Of a stretch of DNA of 64,000 nucleotides, positions 1 through 8,890 are shown in pieces; within the stretch, counting starts at the first letter, position 1; each line of letters starts with the position of its first letter. The stretch comes from Leisingera thetidis (GTDB taxonomy: Bacteria; Pseudomonadota; Alphaproteobacteria; Rhodobacterales; Rhodobacteraceae). The stretch covers positions 4,219,001-4,283,000 of the forward strand of contig NZ_CP109787.1 of the NCBI RefSeq assembly GCF_025857195.1. The letters are read 5' to 3'. Below the pieces are notes generated by a model. The model was not told where the DNA came from. It was given only the letters and a program-made list of their open reading frames with translations, and did no database searches. A program made the translations under genes and the position numbers.

Positions 1-1
1 C

Positions 2-226
2 CAGATCCTTGCCAATATGGGGCGGATTTCCCATATCCCCGGCGTGATCGTTCAGGGCCGCTATGACATGATCTGCCCGCCGTCTTCCGCCTGGCGATTG
101 AACGAGCTGTGGCCAAATGCGGAGTTGAAGATGGTGCGCAATGCCGGCCATGCTCTGTCGGAGCCGGGAATCAGCGCAGAACTGGTCCGGGCGATGGACC
201 GGATTGCAGGAGAGCTTGTGCCATGA
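2..226 (+). CDS. pip: Proline iminopeptidase, C-terminal fragment (gene begins before the window)
   Basis: Only the last 74 codons are present, open at the left edge and ending in TGA. The visible part reads as the C-terminal end of an alpha/beta-hydrolase of the prolyl aminopeptidase family, which removes N-terminal proline from peptides. It contains the segment VIVQGRYDMICP with the catalytic-acid Asp environment and, further on, NAGHALSEPGI with the catalytic His. This spacing and wording is typical of Pip proteins. The stop codon overlaps the next start in an ATGA arrangement, so the downstream binding-protein gene is probably co-transcribed and translationally coupled. The Ser nucleophile region lies outside the window. 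Confidence 0.8.
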   Translation, partial: QILANMGRISHIPGVIVQGRYDMICPPSSAWRLNELWPNAELKMVRNAGHALSEPGISAELVRAMDRIAGELVP

Positions 227-1068
227 CGCGCATTGACCGCCGCGCGCTGTTCACCTCGGGTGCTGCTGCTGCCTTGCTGGCCGCCGCTGGCGGGTCGGTC
301 GATGCCTCTCCCAAGTCAGGCGGAGTTCTGCGCCTTGCGGTTCCGCGCGACGGCGGGATGCTGGAACAGGCTGCCCGCGGCGCAATCTATGACAGGCTGA
401 CTGAAATTGCCCCCGACGGGCTGCTGCGCGGCGAGCTGGCCACCGGCTGGCACTCCACAGCGGATGCCCGGACCTGGACCTTCAACCTGCGTGAGGGCGT
501 GGCATTTCATGACGGTGCCCCGCTGACTGCGGATGATGCCGCCGCCTCGCTTACTGTCCAGGGAATCACTGGAGCAGAGATGCGTTCAGTCACGGCGCTG
601 GGCAGTCATCAGCTGCTGTTGGAGCTGACGCGGCCCAACCCGCATCTGCCTTATCTGCTGGCCGGCCCGGATCATGTGATTGCCCCCGGCGGGGACTTGC
701 CAGTGCCGTTGTCCGAAGCGGTCGGCACCGGATGCTACAGGGTGGAGCGCGCCCAGGAGGGCCGCCATTTCCGGGCCTCCAGAACCGCGGATCATTACAA
801 GGCCGGCACTGCAGGCTGGGCGGATACGGTGGAGATCATCGTGATCCCCGACGCCGCTGTCCGCGCAGAAGCTCTGCGGGACGGCTATGTCGATGTGGCA
901 GCCCTGCCGGAACCGCGCGGCCTGCTGCGGCGGGGGGAATTCCTGTATCACCCTTCGTCCAGCGACATGGCGCTGGCGGCCCGGCACGATGTTGGTATTC
1001 CGCGCAAGGTGGGCCAGAGCGCGCCGCTGGATGACGGCCGCATCGCCGAACGCTGGTGGCGGGTCTGA
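223..1068 (+). CDS. Short solute-binding protein of peptide/nickel ABC transporter type (SBP_bac_5-like), Tat-exported
   Basis: The protein has 281 residues. It begins with a twin-arginine signal (RIDRRALF followed by an Ala-rich stretch) and continues with a domain resembling the N-terminal lobe of DppA/OppA-type binding proteins: GVLRLAVPRDGG, a DRLTE segment, then WTFNLREGVAFHDGAPLTADD, which is the family signature. Normal family members are about 500 residues or more, so this is roughly half length and lacks much of the second lobe. The reading frame is clean to its stop and no remnant of the missing half follows, so it may be a genuine short family rather than a recent truncation. The ATG at 223 overlaps the preceding stop by 4 bases, which fixes the start. 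No permease or ATPase genes adjoin it. Confidence 0.7.
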   Translation: MTRIDRRALFTSGAAAALLAAAGGSVDASPKSGGVLRLAVPRDGGMLEQAARGAIYDRLTEIAPDGLLRGELATGWHSTADARTWTFNLREGVAFHDGAPLTADDAAASLTVQGITGAEMRSVTALGSHQLLLELTRPNPHLPYLLAGPDHVIAPGGDLPVPLSEAVGTGCYRVERAQEGRHFRASRTADHYKAGTAGWADTVEIIVIPDAAVRAEALRDGYVDVAALPEPRGLLRRGEFLYHPSSSDMALAARHDVGIPRKVGQSAPLDDGRIAERWWRV

Positions 1069-1100
1069 CGCCTCCGCGCGGCTCTCGCTAAAGACAAGCC

Positions 1101-1129
1101 TTGCAGTTTTCCCCAATCCCCCCTATATG
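1101..1129 (+). promoter_or_regulatory. Probable sigma-70 promoter of the rimP-nusA-infB operon
   Basis: The sequence shows a -35 TTGCAG at 1101-1106 and a -10 TATATG at 1124-1129, separated by 17 bases. It lies about 120 bases upstream of the rimP start. Transcription would begin near 1136 and give a leader of about 115 nt that contains two hairpins. Confidence 0.6.
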
Positions 1130-1185
1130 GCTTTGACAACAGCGGCGCGTTGAACCTCTGGCTCAAGGCTCCACCGGGAATTTCG

Positions 1186-1207
1186 ACGGGCCGCGCGCCC
1201 GTTTTTT
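1186..1207 (+). terminator. Intrinsic terminator-like hairpin within the rimP leader (possible attenuator)
   Basis: A perfect 6-bp stem, ACGGGC paired with GCCCGT over a 5-base loop, is followed directly by a run of seven T (the first closing the stem). It sits about 50 bases after the predicted start site and 45 bases before rimP. It could end transcription from the solute-binding gene upstream, or attenuate the operon's own transcript. NusA, encoded in this operon, is the factor that acts at such sites. Confidence 0.6.
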
Positions 1208-1213
1208 TGTGTT

Positions 1214-1250
1214 TGCAGACCCCTTGTCTGCACGCTCCAAGTGGAGGTCT
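1214..1250 (+). promoter_or_regulatory. Alternative hairpins at the rimP ribosome binding site
   Basis: Bases 1214-1220 (TGCAGAC) can pair with 1226-1232 (GTCTGCA). The overlapping segment 1216-1221 (CAGACC) can instead pair with 1245-1250 (GGTCTG), which partly covers the GGAGG Shine-Dalgarno sequence at 1243-1247. The two folds exclude each other. The pairing is visible in the sequence; a regulatory role is inferred. Confidence 0.4.
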
Positions 1251-1251
1251 G

Positions 1252-1842
1252 ATGACCAACGACCTGATTGCCAAAGCCGCCATCGACCGGCGCTTGGCCG
1301 AGATCGTCACCCCGGTGATCGAGGATCTGGGCTATGAGCTTGTGCGCATCCGGCTGATGTCTGGGAAGTCGACAACGCTGCAGATCATGGCCGACAAGCC
1401 CGACGGCGGGATCGAGGTGGATGATTGCGCCGAGATATCGAACGCGGTCAGCGCGGCACTGGACGTCGAGGACCCGATCATCGATGCTTATGCTCTGGAA
1501 GTGTCGAGCCCCGGCATTGACCGTCCGCTGACGCGGATGAAAGACTTCGAGATGTTCGAAGGCTACGAGGCCAAGCTGGAAACCGCCGAGATGGTTGGCG
1601 GCCGCCGCCGCTTCAAGGGCGAGCTGGCGGGCACCGAAGATGATGAAGTTCTGATCAACATCGAGGATCAGGGCGGGATCGTGACCATCGGCCTGAAATT
1701 CGACTGGCTGAGCGATGCCAAGCTGGTCCTGACCGATGAACTGATCAAGGAAATGCTGCGCCAGCGCAAAGAGGCGGGCACGCTCAACGAAGACGCATTC
1801 GACGAAATCGAGACCGAAGAGTCCGAAGAGGAGAAAAAGTAA
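1252..1842 (+). CDS. rimP: Ribosome maturation factor RimP
   Basis: This 196-residue protein is needed for maturation of the 30S ribosomal subunit, assisting S12/S19 assembly. It has the two-domain RimP layout: an N-terminal domain with [14 protein letters not shown] and the SPGIDRPLT motif near residues 84-93, then an SH3-like C-terminal domain, ending in an acidic tail rich in Glu. The ATG at 1252 was chosen over an in-frame upstream ATG because GGAGG lies 5 bases before it and the protein then aligns with the family start. It is the first gene of the operon, and its TAA overlaps the nusA ATG by one base, suggesting coupled translation. Confidence 0.95.
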   Translation: MTNDLIAKAAIDRRLAEIVTPVIEDLGYELVRIRLMSGKSTTLQIMADKPDGGIEVDDCAEISNAVSAALDVEDPIIDAYALEVSSPGIDRPLTRMKDFEMFEGYEAKLETAEMVGGRRRFKGELAGTEDDEVLINIEDQGGIVTIGLKFDWLSDAKLVLTDELIKEMLRQRKEAGTLNEDAFDEIETEESEEEKK

Positions 1843-3458
1843 TGGCTATCACCTCTGCAAACCAGCTGGAGCTGTTGCAAACCGCCGAGGCCGTGGCGCG
1901 CGAAAAGATGATCGACCCCGGTCTGGTGATCGAGGCGATGGAAGAGAGTCTCGCCCGGGCCGCCAAAAGCCGCTACGGCGCCGAGATGGATATCCGTGTC
2001 TCGATTGACCGTAAAACCGGCCGCGCCACGTTTACCCGCGTGCGCACCGTGGTGGCGGATGAGGAGCTGGAAAACTACCAGGCCGAAATGACTGTTGCGC
2101 AGGCGCGCCAGTACATGGCGAACCCCGAAGTGGGCCAGACCTACGTCGAGGAGGTGCCGCCGGTTGAAATGGGCCGGATCGCCGCCCAGTCGGCCAAGCA
2201 AGTGATCCTGCAGAAGGTCCGCGAAGCAGAGCGGGACCGCCAGTACGAAGAATTCAAGGACCGCGCCGGCACCATCATCAACGGGTTGGTCAAGCGCGAG
2301 GAATACGGCAACGTCATCGTCGATGTGGGCGCGGGCGAAGCGATCCTGCGCCGCAACGAGAAGATCGGCCGCGAAAGCTACCGTCCGAACGACCGCGTGC
2401 GCTGCTACATCAAGGATGTGCGCCGTGAGCCGCGCGGTCCGCAGATCTTCCTCAGCCGTACCGCGCCCGAGTTCATGGCCGAGCTGTTCAAGATGGAAGT
2501 GCCGGAAATCTATGACGGCATCATCGAGATCAAAGCGGTTGCCCGTGACCCTGGCTCGCGTGCCAAGATTGCCGTTATCTCCTACGACGGCTCGATCGAC
2601 CCGGTCGGCGCCTGTGTGGGCATGCGCGGGTCCCGCGTGCAGGCCGTGGTGAACGAGCTGCAGGGCGAAAAGATCGACATTATCCCGTGGAACGAGGATC
2701 AGCCGACCTTCCTGGTGAACGCGCTGCAGCCCGCAGAAGTCACCAAGGTTGTGCTGGATGAAGAAGCCGGCAAGATCGAAGTCGTGGTGCCCGAAGAGCA
2801 GCTGAGCCTGGCCATCGGCCGCCGCGGCCAGAACGTGCGCCTGGCCTCGCAGCTGACCAACCTCGACATCGATATTATGACCGAGGAAGAAGAGTCGGCC
2901 CGCCGCCAGAAGGAATTCGAGGCGCGTACCAAGCTGTTCATGGAAACCCTGGATCTGGATGAATTCTTTGCCCAGCTGCTGGTCTCCGAAGGCTTTACCA
3001 ACCTCGAAGAAGTCGCCTATGTCGAACTCGACGAGCTGCTGGTCATCGATGGTGTCGACGAAAGCACCGCTCAGGAGCTGCAGGCCCGTGCCCGCGACTA
3101 TCTGGAAGCCCAGGCCAAGGCAGCCCTGGATGCCGCCCGCGAACTGGGCGCCGAGGACAGCCTGATCCAGTTCGAAGGCCTGACCCCGCAGATGGTCGAG
3201 GCTCTGGCCAAGGACGACGTGAAATCGCTGGAAGATTTTGCCACCTGCGCCGACTGGGAACTGGCTGGCGGCTGGACCAACGATGGTGGCGAGCGGGTCA
3301 AGGACGACGGTATCCTGGAGCCTTTCGGCATGTCGCTGGAAGAAGCTCAGGACATGGTGATGACCGCCCGCATCATGCTGGGCTGGGTCGATCCGGCGGA
3401 GCTGGAAGCGGAAGCGTCCGAGGACGAAGACGCTGGCGAAGAGGAAGGCGAGGCCTGA
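1842..3458 (+). CDS. nusA: Transcription termination/antitermination protein NusA
   Basis: NusA binds RNA polymerase and modulates pausing, intrinsic termination and antitermination. The 538-residue protein shows the complete order: an N-terminal RNAP-binding domain (about 1-130), an S1 domain (about 140-205, containing IINGLVKREEYGNVIVDVG), KH1 around residue 250 (VGMRGSRVQAV) and KH2 around residue 325 (AIGRRGQNVRLAS). The C-terminal part holds two helix-hairpin-helix/acidic repeat regions (FTNLEEVAYVELDEL and LTPQMVEALAKDDVKSLED) typical of proteobacterial NusA. It ends in an acidic tail. The start overlaps the rimP stop. Confidence 0.97.
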   Translation: MAITSANQLELLQTAEAVAREKMIDPGLVIEAMEESLARAAKSRYGAEMDIRVSIDRKTGRATFTRVRTVVADEELENYQAEMTVAQARQYMANPEVGQTYVEEVPPVEMGRIAAQSAKQVILQKVREAERDRQYEEFKDRAGTIINGLVKREEYGNVIVDVGAGEAILRRNEKIGRESYRPNDRVRCYIKDVRREPRGPQIFLSRTAPEFMAELFKMEVPEIYDGIIEIKAVARDPGSRAKIAVISYDGSIDPVGACVGMRGSRVQAVVNELQGEKIDIIPWNEDQPTFLVNALQPAEVTKVVLDEEAGKIEVVVPEEQLSLAIGRRGQNVRLASQLTNLDIDIMTEEEESARRQKEFEARTKLFMETLDLDEFFAQLLVSEGFTNLEEVAYVELDELLVIDGVDESTAQELQARARDYLEAQAKAALDAARELGAEDSLIQFEGLTPQMVEALAKDDVKSLEDFATCADWELAGGWTNDGGERVKDDGILEPFGMSLEEAQDMVMTARIMLGWVDPAELEAEASEDEDAGEEEGEA

Positions 3459-3484
3459 TCCCGGGCGTTGCATAGGAGAGCTGA

Positions 3485-4105
3485 ATGACACGTGGTGGCG
3501 CCACAAAAGACCGGTCCGACGGCAGCGAGCGCAAATGCATCGCTACTGGCGAGACCCAGCCCAAACAGGGCCTCATCCGCTTTGTGATGGGCCCTGACGG
3601 GCAGGTCGTGCCCGATGTGATGGGCAAGCTGCCGGGCCGCGGTGTCTATGTGGCTTCCAGCCGGGGCGCATTGGAAACCGCGGTCAAGAAGAAGCTGTTT
3701 GCCCGCGGGTTCAAGGCTCAGGTGCAGGTGTCTGCCGAACTGGTTCAGGAAGTCGAACGGCAGATTGCCCGTCGGCTTGTCGAACTGATCAGCCTGGCGC
3801 GCAAGTCGGGCGATGCAGTGTCCGGATTTGAACGGGTCAAGGACTGGCTGTCCAAGGAAGAGGCCCGGGTGCTGATCCAGGCCTCCGACGGATCCGGACG
3901 CGGAAAGTCGAAGCTGAGCACGCCCTACAAGGGTAAATTCATCGGCTGCCTCACGGCGGACGAGCTGGGAATGGCATTTGGGCGCCAAACTGCAATACAT
4001 GCCGCCCTCGCCTCTGGCGGACTCAGCAAACGTGTTGTAGATGAGGCGCAACGACTGCAAGGTTTGCGCGAAATGGTGGGCGGCGACGGCCGCACGGAAG
4101 GATAA
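3485..4105 (+). CDS. YlxR-family RNA-binding protein fused to an L7Ae-like domain
   Basis: The 206-residue product lies between nusA and infB, the conserved place for ylxR. Residues about 15-90 form the YlxR (DUF448) domain, with [19 protein letters not shown] and [16 protein letters not shown]. Residues about 95-195 resemble an L7Ae/L30e-type RNA-binding fold ([37 protein letters not shown]). This fused form is common in alphaproteobacteria, whereas Firmicutes often carry the two parts as separate small genes. The exact function is not settled; it is expected to contact RNA or the translation/termination machinery. The gap to infB is 8 bases. Confidence 0.9.
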   Translation: MTRGGATKDRSDGSERKCIATGETQPKQGLIRFVMGPDGQVVPDVMGKLPGRGVYVASSRGALETAVKKKLFARGFKAQVQVSAELVQEVERQIARRLVELISLARKSGDAVSGFERVKDWLSKEEARVLIQASDGSGRGKSKLSTPYKGKFIGCLTADELGMAFGRQTAIHAALASGGLSKRVVDEAQRLQGLREMVGGDGRTEG

Positions 4106-4113
4106 GTAGCTTT

Positions 4114-6600
4114 ATGAGCGATAGTGACGGCAAAAAGACACTGGGTCTGCGTGGGGGTTCCCGTCCGGGGAACGTGAAACAGAGTTTCAGCCACGGACGG
4201 ACCAAGAATGTCGTGGTGGAAACCAAGCGCAAACGCGTTGTGGTTCCCAAGCCGGGTGCGGCCAAGGGCGGCGGCGGTGCTGCGCCTTCCTCATCCGGAT
4301 CGCGCCGGCCTGCCGGCATCAGTGACGCAGAGATGGAGCGCCGCCTGAAAGCGCTGCAAGCTGCCAAGGCCCGTGAGGCCGAAGAAGCGGCTGCCCGGGC
4401 CGCGGAAGAAAAAGCGCGTGAAGAAGAGCGCAACCGCCGCCGTGCCGAGGCGGAAGCCAAGGAGCGCGAGCAGCGCGAAGCCGAAGAGCGCGCCAAGGCG
4501 AAGGCCGAAGAAGAAGAGCGCAAGAAGCGCGAAGCCGAAGTTGCGAGCGAACGGGCCGCAGCCGCCGCGGCTGCTCCGGTCAAGGATGCACCGCGCACAG
4601 AACGCCCGGCTCCGAGCAAACCGGCCCCCGCTGCGGCTCCGCGCAAGGCGGACCGTGAGCGCGAGCAGCGCCAGAACCGTGGCAAGGGCCAGGACGACGG
4701 GCGCCGGGCGGGCAAGCTGACTCTGGGCCAGGCGACCGGCGGCGGTGGCAACCGCCAGCGCTCGATGGCGTCGATGAAGCGCAAGCAGGAACGTGCCCGG
4801 CAAAAGGCCATGGGCGGCCAGGTCGAGCGCGAAAAGGTCATCCGTGATGTCCAGCTGCCTGAAGCCATTGTGGTTTCGGAGCTCGCCAACCGTATGGCGG
4901 AGCGGGTTGGCGAGGTTGTCAAATCGCTGATGAACATGGGCATGATGGTCACTCAGAACCAGACCATCGACGCTGACACTGCCGAACTGATCATCGAAGA
5001 ATTCGGCCACAAAGTGGTCCGGGTGTCCGACTCCGACGTCGAAGACGTGATCAAGGAGGTCGAGGACAAGGAAGAGGATCTGAAGCCGCGTCCGCCCGTC
5101 ATTACCATCATGGGCCACGTCGACCACGGCAAGACCTCGTTGCTGGATGCGATCCGCGATGCCCGTGTTGTGGCGGGCGAAGCCGGCGGCATTACCCAGC
5201 ACATCGGTGCTTATCAGGTGAAGACCGAAAGCGGCACCGTGCTGAGCTTCCTGGATACGCCGGGCCACGCGGCCTTTACCTCGATGCGTTCGCGCGGTGC
5301 GCAGGTGACCGATATCGTGGTTCTGGTTGTCGCCGCAGACGACGCGGTGATGCCGCAGACCGTCGAGGCGATCAACCATGCCAAGGCGGCGCAGGTTCCG
5401 ATGATCGTGGCGATCAACAAGATCGACAAGCCGGCCGCAGACCCGACCAAGGTCCGCACCGACCTGCTGCAGCACGAAGTGGTTGTGGAAGCCATGTCCG
5501 GCGAAGTGCAGGACGTCGAAGTTTCCGCCGTCACTGGCCAGGGCTTGGACGAACTGCTGGAAGCCATTGCGCTGCAAGCGGAAATCCTGGAACTGAAAGC
5601 CAACCCCGACCGCGCCGCCCAAGGCGCCGTGATCGAGGCGCAGCTGGATGTGGGCCGCGGCCCCGTGGCAACTGTTCTGGTTCAAACCGGCACCCTGCGC
5701 CAGGGCGACATCTTTGTTGTGGGTGAGCAATACGGCAAGGTCCGTGCGCTGATCAACGACAAGGGCGAGCGCGTGCAGGAGGCAGGCCCCTCGGTCCCGG
5801 TCGAGGTCCTGGGCCTCAACGGCACTCCGGAGGCAGGCGACGTTCTGAACGTGACCGAAACCGAAGCGCAGGCCCGCGAGATCGCCGCCTACCGTGAGCA
5901 GGCCGCCAAGGACAAGCGCGCCGCTGCCGGTGCCGCGACCACGCTGGAACAGCTGATGGCCAAGGCCAAGGAAGACGAAAATGTCTCCGAGCTGCCGATC
6001 CTGGTCAAGGCTGACGTGCAGGGCTCCGCCGAAGCCATTGTTCAGGCGATGGAGAAGATCGGCAATGACGAAGTGCGCGTGCGCGTGCTGCATTCGGGCG
6101 TTGGTGCTATCACCGAAACCGATGTTGGTCTTGCCGAAGCTTCCGGTGCGCCGATCATGGGCTTCAACGTCCGGGCCAATGCCTCGGCCCGCAACACGGC
6201 CAACCAGAAGAGCGTCGAGATCCGCTACTATTCGGTGATCTACGATCTGGTGGATGACGTGAAGGCGGCGGCCTCCGGTCTGCTGTCGGCGGAGATCCGC
6301 GAGAACTTCATCGGCTACGCTCAGATCAAGGAAGTCTTCAAGGTCACCGGCGTTGGCAAAGTTGCCGGCTGTCTGGTCACCGAAGGCATTGCCCGCCGCT
6401 CGGCCGGCGTGCGCCTGCTGCGCGACAACGTGGTGATCCACGAAGGCACGCTGAAGACCCTGAAGCGCTTCAAGGACGAAGTGTCCGAAGTTCAATCCGG
6501 TCAGGAATGCGGCATGGCGTTTGAGAACTACGACGATGTCCGCCCGAACGACGTTATCGAAATATTCGAGCGTGAAGAAGTCACCCGCACGCTGGACTGA
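4114..6600 (+). CDS. infB: Translation initiation factor IF-2
   Basis: The GTPase that brings initiator fMet-tRNA to the ribosome. In this 828-residue protein, residues 1-50 form a short N-terminal segment. A long charged, Ala/Glu/Arg-rich region with predicted coiled coil (about 65-160) follows, then an IF2_N-like segment near 245-300. The G domain begins around 330, with the P-loop GHVDHGKT at 334-341, DTPGH for G3 and NKID for G4. The C-terminal beta-barrel and fMet-tRNA binding domains follow and end in EIFEREEV. It closes the rimP-nusA-ylxR operon and is followed by a strong terminator. Confidence 0.97.
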   Translation: MSDSDGKKTLGLRGGSRPGNVKQSFSHGRTKNVVVETKRKRVVVPKPGAAKGGGGAAPSSSGSRRPAGISDAEMERRLKALQAAKAREAEEAAARAAEEKAREEERNRRRAEAEAKEREQREAEERAKAKAEEEERKKREAEVASERAAAAAAAPVKDAPRTERPAPSKPAPAAAPRKADREREQRQNRGKGQDDGRRAGKLTLGQATGGGGNRQRSMASMKRKQERARQKAMGGQVEREKVIRDVQLPEAIVVSELANRMAERVGEVVKSLMNMGMMVTQNQTIDADTAELIIEEFGHKVVRVSDSDVEDVIKEVEDKEEDLKPRPPVITIMGHVDHGKTSLLDAIRDARVVAGEAGGITQHIGAYQVKTESGTVLSFLDTPGHAAFTSMRSRGAQVTDIVVLVVAADDAVMPQTVEAINHAKAAQVPMIVAINKIDKPAADPTKVRTDLLQHEVVVEAMSGEVQDVEVSAVTGQGLDELLEAIALQAEILELKANPDRAAQGAVIEAQLDVGRGPVATVLVQTGTLRQGDIFVVGEQYGKVRALINDKGERVQEAGPSVPVEVLGLNGTPEAGDVLNVTETEAQAREIAAYREQAAKDKRAAAGAATTLEQLMAKAKEDENVSELPILVKADVQGSAEAIVQAMEKIGNDEVRVRVLHSGVGAITETDVGLAEASGAPIMGFNVRANASARNTANQKSVEIRYYSVIYDLVDDVKAAASGLLSAEIRENFIGYAQIKEVFKVTGVGKVAGCLVTEGIARRSAGVRLLRDNVVIHEGTLKTLKRFKDEVSEVQSGQECGMAFENYDDVRPNDVIEIFEREEVTRTLD

Positions 6601-6620
6601 CTTTTACGGACTTGCGATGA

Positions 6621-6656
6621 AAAACAGGCCCTGGCACAGCTGCCAGGGCCTGTTTT
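6621..6656 (+). terminator. Strong intrinsic terminator after infB
   Basis: A perfect 16-bp stem (6621-6636 with 6641-6656) with a CAGC loop. The left arm starts AAAA and the right arm ends TTTT, so it could also act on the opposite strand. It lies 21 bases after the infB stop. Confidence 0.9.
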
Positions 6657-6953
6657 CTTGCGTCTGCGGGGCAGAGCGGGCGTGTGCAATCTCGTGCAGC
6701 AGCTGACGAAGCGTTTGCGCTGGATGCCGTCGCAGCGGTTTTCACAACGCAGGCCCTTCGCTGCTGCAGGTTGATCATACCAACGGAGCGCGGCAAAAAT
6801 CAGCTGACAATAAGGCGGATTCCGGCGGCAAGAGGAGGGGGTGTCCCATTCTTCAGGTGCGTTTGCTGTGCGATGCCGATCATAATCGCGGGTACGGCGA
6901 AAGGGCAGCCCATGCGGCTGCCCCTTCCTTGCCTGACTTACGTGAGTGGCGGC
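6657..6953. other. Region without a recognisable gene downstream of infB
   Basis: Short open frames occur on both strands here, but none has a convincing start, ribosome binding site or familiar protein character. The only clear element is a GC-rich hairpin at 6903-6923, described separately. Confidence 0.5.
6903..6923 (-). terminator. Hairpin that may terminate the small minus-strand gene
   Basis: A perfect 8-bp stem, GGGCAGCC paired with GGCTGCCC over CATGC, lies about 30 bases after the stop of the 44-codon gene. On the minus strand it is followed by CTTTCG, a weak T-run. A role as terminator is inferred. Confidence 0.4.
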
Positions 6954-7088
6954 TCAGGCAACTGATGGCACTGGTCGGCCTTCATATGTTTTTTTGCCTA
7001 CCCGCACCGCTATTTTCCCGTCCGGGAGTGCCCGTATGAAAATGCCCTGAACCAGAGAGAAACTGCCTATTGCGATTGTTCTAAGCAT
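6954..7088 (-). CDS. Small conserved-looking protein, 44 residues, unknown function
   Basis: The ATG at 7088 encodes a compact protein. It starts MLRTIAIGSFSLVQG and continues with IRALPDGKIAVRVGKKTYEG, with a pattern of beta strands separated by a turn. From memory it resembles very short roseobacter proteins sometimes loosely labelled translation initiation factor 2 or hypothetical; that naming is not evidence of function. An in-frame ATG 18 codons upstream is possible but adds a basic tail that looks unlike the rest. A terminator-like hairpin follows the stop. The protein-like composition and the hairpin support a real gene, but no strong promoter or ribosome binding site was found. Confidence 0.45.
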   Translation of the reverse strand: MLRTIAIGSFSLVQGIFIRALPDGKIAVRVGKKTYEGRPVPSVA

Positions 7089-7118
7089 GGTCTTATCCGC
7101 CCTGCTGCAATTCTGAGT

Positions 7119-7137
7119 GGTACGTTTCGTTCGTACC
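7119..7137. repeat. Short inverted repeat upstream of the 44-codon gene
   Basis: GGTACG at 7119-7124 and CGTACC at 7132-7137 form a 6-bp inverted repeat with a 7-base centre. It lies 31 bases upstream of the small gene's start, where an operator might lie. It is short enough to be chance. Confidence 0.25.
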
Positions 7138-7228
7138 TTCATGCTTGAGCAGAATGATTAACAAAGTGTTCACGCAGTCCTTCCGGGGGAGTTAAATGCC
7201 CGGCAAAGCAGCGAAAATCAAATCCAGG

Positions 7229-7266
7229 ATTGCCGCGTCCCCGCATGCTTGGGGACGCGGAAGCAA
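7229..7266 (-). terminator. Terminator of the parvulin-argJ-mutT operon
   Basis: A perfect 10-bp GC-rich stem, CCGCGTCCCC (7233-7242) with GGGGACGCGG (7251-7260), extended by GATTG/CAATC flanks, directly abuts the mutT stop codon. There is no long T-run, so its efficiency is uncertain. Confidence 0.55.
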
Positions 7267-7665
7267 TCAAAGCCAGTCGCGCAGAATTGGGATCAGCGGG
7301 ATATCGGCAGGCGGCATAGGATAGTCGCGCAGATCCTGCGGGCGGACCCACTTCAGTGTCTGGCCTTCGCGGGCCTGCGGGATGCCCTCCCATTTGCGGC
7401 AGGCAAACAGCGGCATCAGCAGGTGGAAATCCTCGTAGGCGTGGCTGGCAAACGTCAGTGGTGCCAGACAGGACGCCCAGGTGCCGATCCCCAGTTCCTC
7501 GTGCAGCTCGCGGATCAGCGCCGCCTCCGGTGTTTCGCCCGGCTCGACCTTGCCGCCGGGAAACTCCCACAGGCCGGCCATCGACTTGCCCTCGGGGCGC
7601 TGCGCCAGCAGCACGCGCCCGTCCACGTCGATGAGCGCGACGGCGGAAACCAAAACAACCTTCAC
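7267..7665 (-). CDS. mutT: 8-oxo-dGTP diphosphatase / Nudix hydrolase MutT
   Basis: This 132-residue Nudix hydrolase likely cleans oxidised dGTP from the nucleotide pool. The Nudix box is complete: Gly38, Glu44, then RELHEELGI at residues 52-60. The strand with ALIDVDGRVLLAQRPEGK and the following GLWEFPGGKVEPGE are typical of MutT. The start is GTG at 7665, whose GTGA overlaps the argJ stop by 4 bases. The frame stays open far upstream through argJ, so the overlap and the family length decide the start. It is the last gene of the operon. Confidence 0.9.
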   Translation of the reverse strand: MKVVLVSAVALIDVDGRVLLAQRPEGKSMAGLWEFPGGKVEPGETPEAALIRELHEELGIGTWASCLAPLTFASHAYEDFHLLMPLFACRKWEGIPQAREGQTLKWVRPQDLRDYPMPPADIPLIPILRDWL

Positions 7666-8888
7666 GACCGGTAGTCCGCGTTGATGGAGATGTACTGGTG
7701 CGTCAGATCGCAGGTCCAGACAGTGGCCAGACCGCTGCCAAGGCCCAGGTCCACCTTGATGGTGATTTCCTGCTTCTTCATCTCTGCAGCGCCCAGCTCT
7801 TCCTTGTAGGCGGGCGAGACCCAGCCTTTTTCGGCCACCAGCACATCGCCGAATGAGATCGACAGCAGATCCCGGTCCGCTGCCGCGCCGGACTTGCCGA
7901 TTGCCATCACCACGCGGCCCCAGTTCGGGTCCTCGCCGGCAATCGCGGTTTTCACCAGCGGTGAGTTGGCAATCGCCATGCCATGCACCTTGGCATCCGC
8001 GTCCGAAGCAGCGCCAGTGACCTGGATTTCCACAAACTTGGTTGCGCCTTCGCCATCCCGCACCACCTGGTGCGACAGGTCCAGCATGACCTTCTCCAGC
8101 CCTGCTGCAAATTCCGCGTTGCCGGTGGCATCCACGCCCGAGGCGCCAGTCGCGCACAGCATCAGGCTGTCCGAGGTCGAAGTGTCGCTGTCCACGGTGA
8201 TGCAGTTGAAGGTCCGGTTGCAGATCTCCGCCAGTTGCGCCTGCAGCGCCGCTTGTTCGACCTTGGCATCGGTGAAGATATAGACCAGCATCGTCGCCAT
8301 ATCCGGCGCGATCATGCCCGAGCCCTTGGCGATGCCGGCGATCTTGACGGTCTTGCCATCAATCTCGACGGTGGCACTGGCGCCTTTGGCGAAGGTGTCG
8401 GTGGTCATGATTGCCTTGGCGGCACCTTCCAGTGCGCCTTCATCCAAGGCACCGTTCAGGCTGCCGATCTTGTCCACGATGCGGTCATGCGGAAGCGGTT
8501 CGCCGATAACGCCGGTGGAGGCAGTGAAAACACGCTCAGCCGGGACGCGGGTTTCTGCCGCGACAGCTGCGGTGATCTCTGCCACGGATGTTTGCCCGTA
8601 ATGGCCGGTAAAGGCGTTGGAATTGCCTGAATTCACCAGGATGGCTGCACCGGCATCCGCGGCACCGCCCAGCTTGGCCTGGCAGTCCAGCACCGGAGCA
8701 GAGCGGGTCTTGGAGCGGGTGAAGACACCGGCCACCGAGGTGCCAGGATCCATCACCGCCAGCATCACGTCAGTCCGGCCTTGGTATTTGACACCGGCGG
8801 AGGCAGAGGCAAAGCGCACACCTTTGATCACCGGAAGATCGGGGAAACCGGCAGGTGCAAGCGGCGAGACGGGCATGGATTTTGCCAT
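7662..8888 (-). CDS. argJ: Bifunctional ornithine acetyltransferase / N-acetylglutamate synthase ArgJ
   Basis: ArgJ transfers the acetyl group from N-acetylornithine to glutamate and often also makes N-acetylglutamate from acetyl-CoA, so it serves the cyclic arginine pathway. The 408-residue precursor shows the autoproteolysis site STGVIGE with the nucleophilic Thr at residue 125. The early ILVNSGNSNAFTG motif and the PNWGR segment near the C-terminal part are also present. The proform is expected to split into alpha and beta chains. The gene starts 2 bases after the stop of the parvulin gene, and its own stop overlaps mutT, so the three genes are one operon. Confidence 0.96.
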   Translation of the reverse strand: MAKSMPVSPLAPAGFPDLPVIKGVRFASASAGVKYQGRTDVMLAVMDPGTSVAGVFTRSKTRSAPVLDCQAKLGGAADAGAAILVNSGNSNAFTGHYGQTSVAEITAAVAAETRVPAERVFTASTGVIGEPLPHDRIVDKIGSLNGALDEGALEGAAKAIMTTDTFAKGASATVEIDGKTVKIAGIAKGSGMIAPDMATMLVYIFTDAKVEQAALQAQLAEICNRTFNCITVDSDTSTSDSLMLCATGASGVDATGNAEFAAGLEKVMLDLSHQVVRDGEGATKFVEIQVTGAASDADAKVHGMAIANSPLVKTAIAGEDPNWGRVVMAIGKSGAAADRDLLSISFGDVLVAEKGWVSPAYKEELGAAEMKKQEITIKVDLGLGSGLATVWTCDLTHQYISINADYRS

Positions 8889-8890
8889 GA

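Noticed and set aside
1668..3506. 612-codon minus-strand open frame opposite nusA
   Set aside because: Antisense shadow of nusA with no ribosome binding site or recognisable domain.
4291..6495. 734-codon open frame on the minus strand opposite infB
   Set aside because: It is a shadow of the GC-rich infB coding sequence, with His/Gly/Leu-rich content and no family features.
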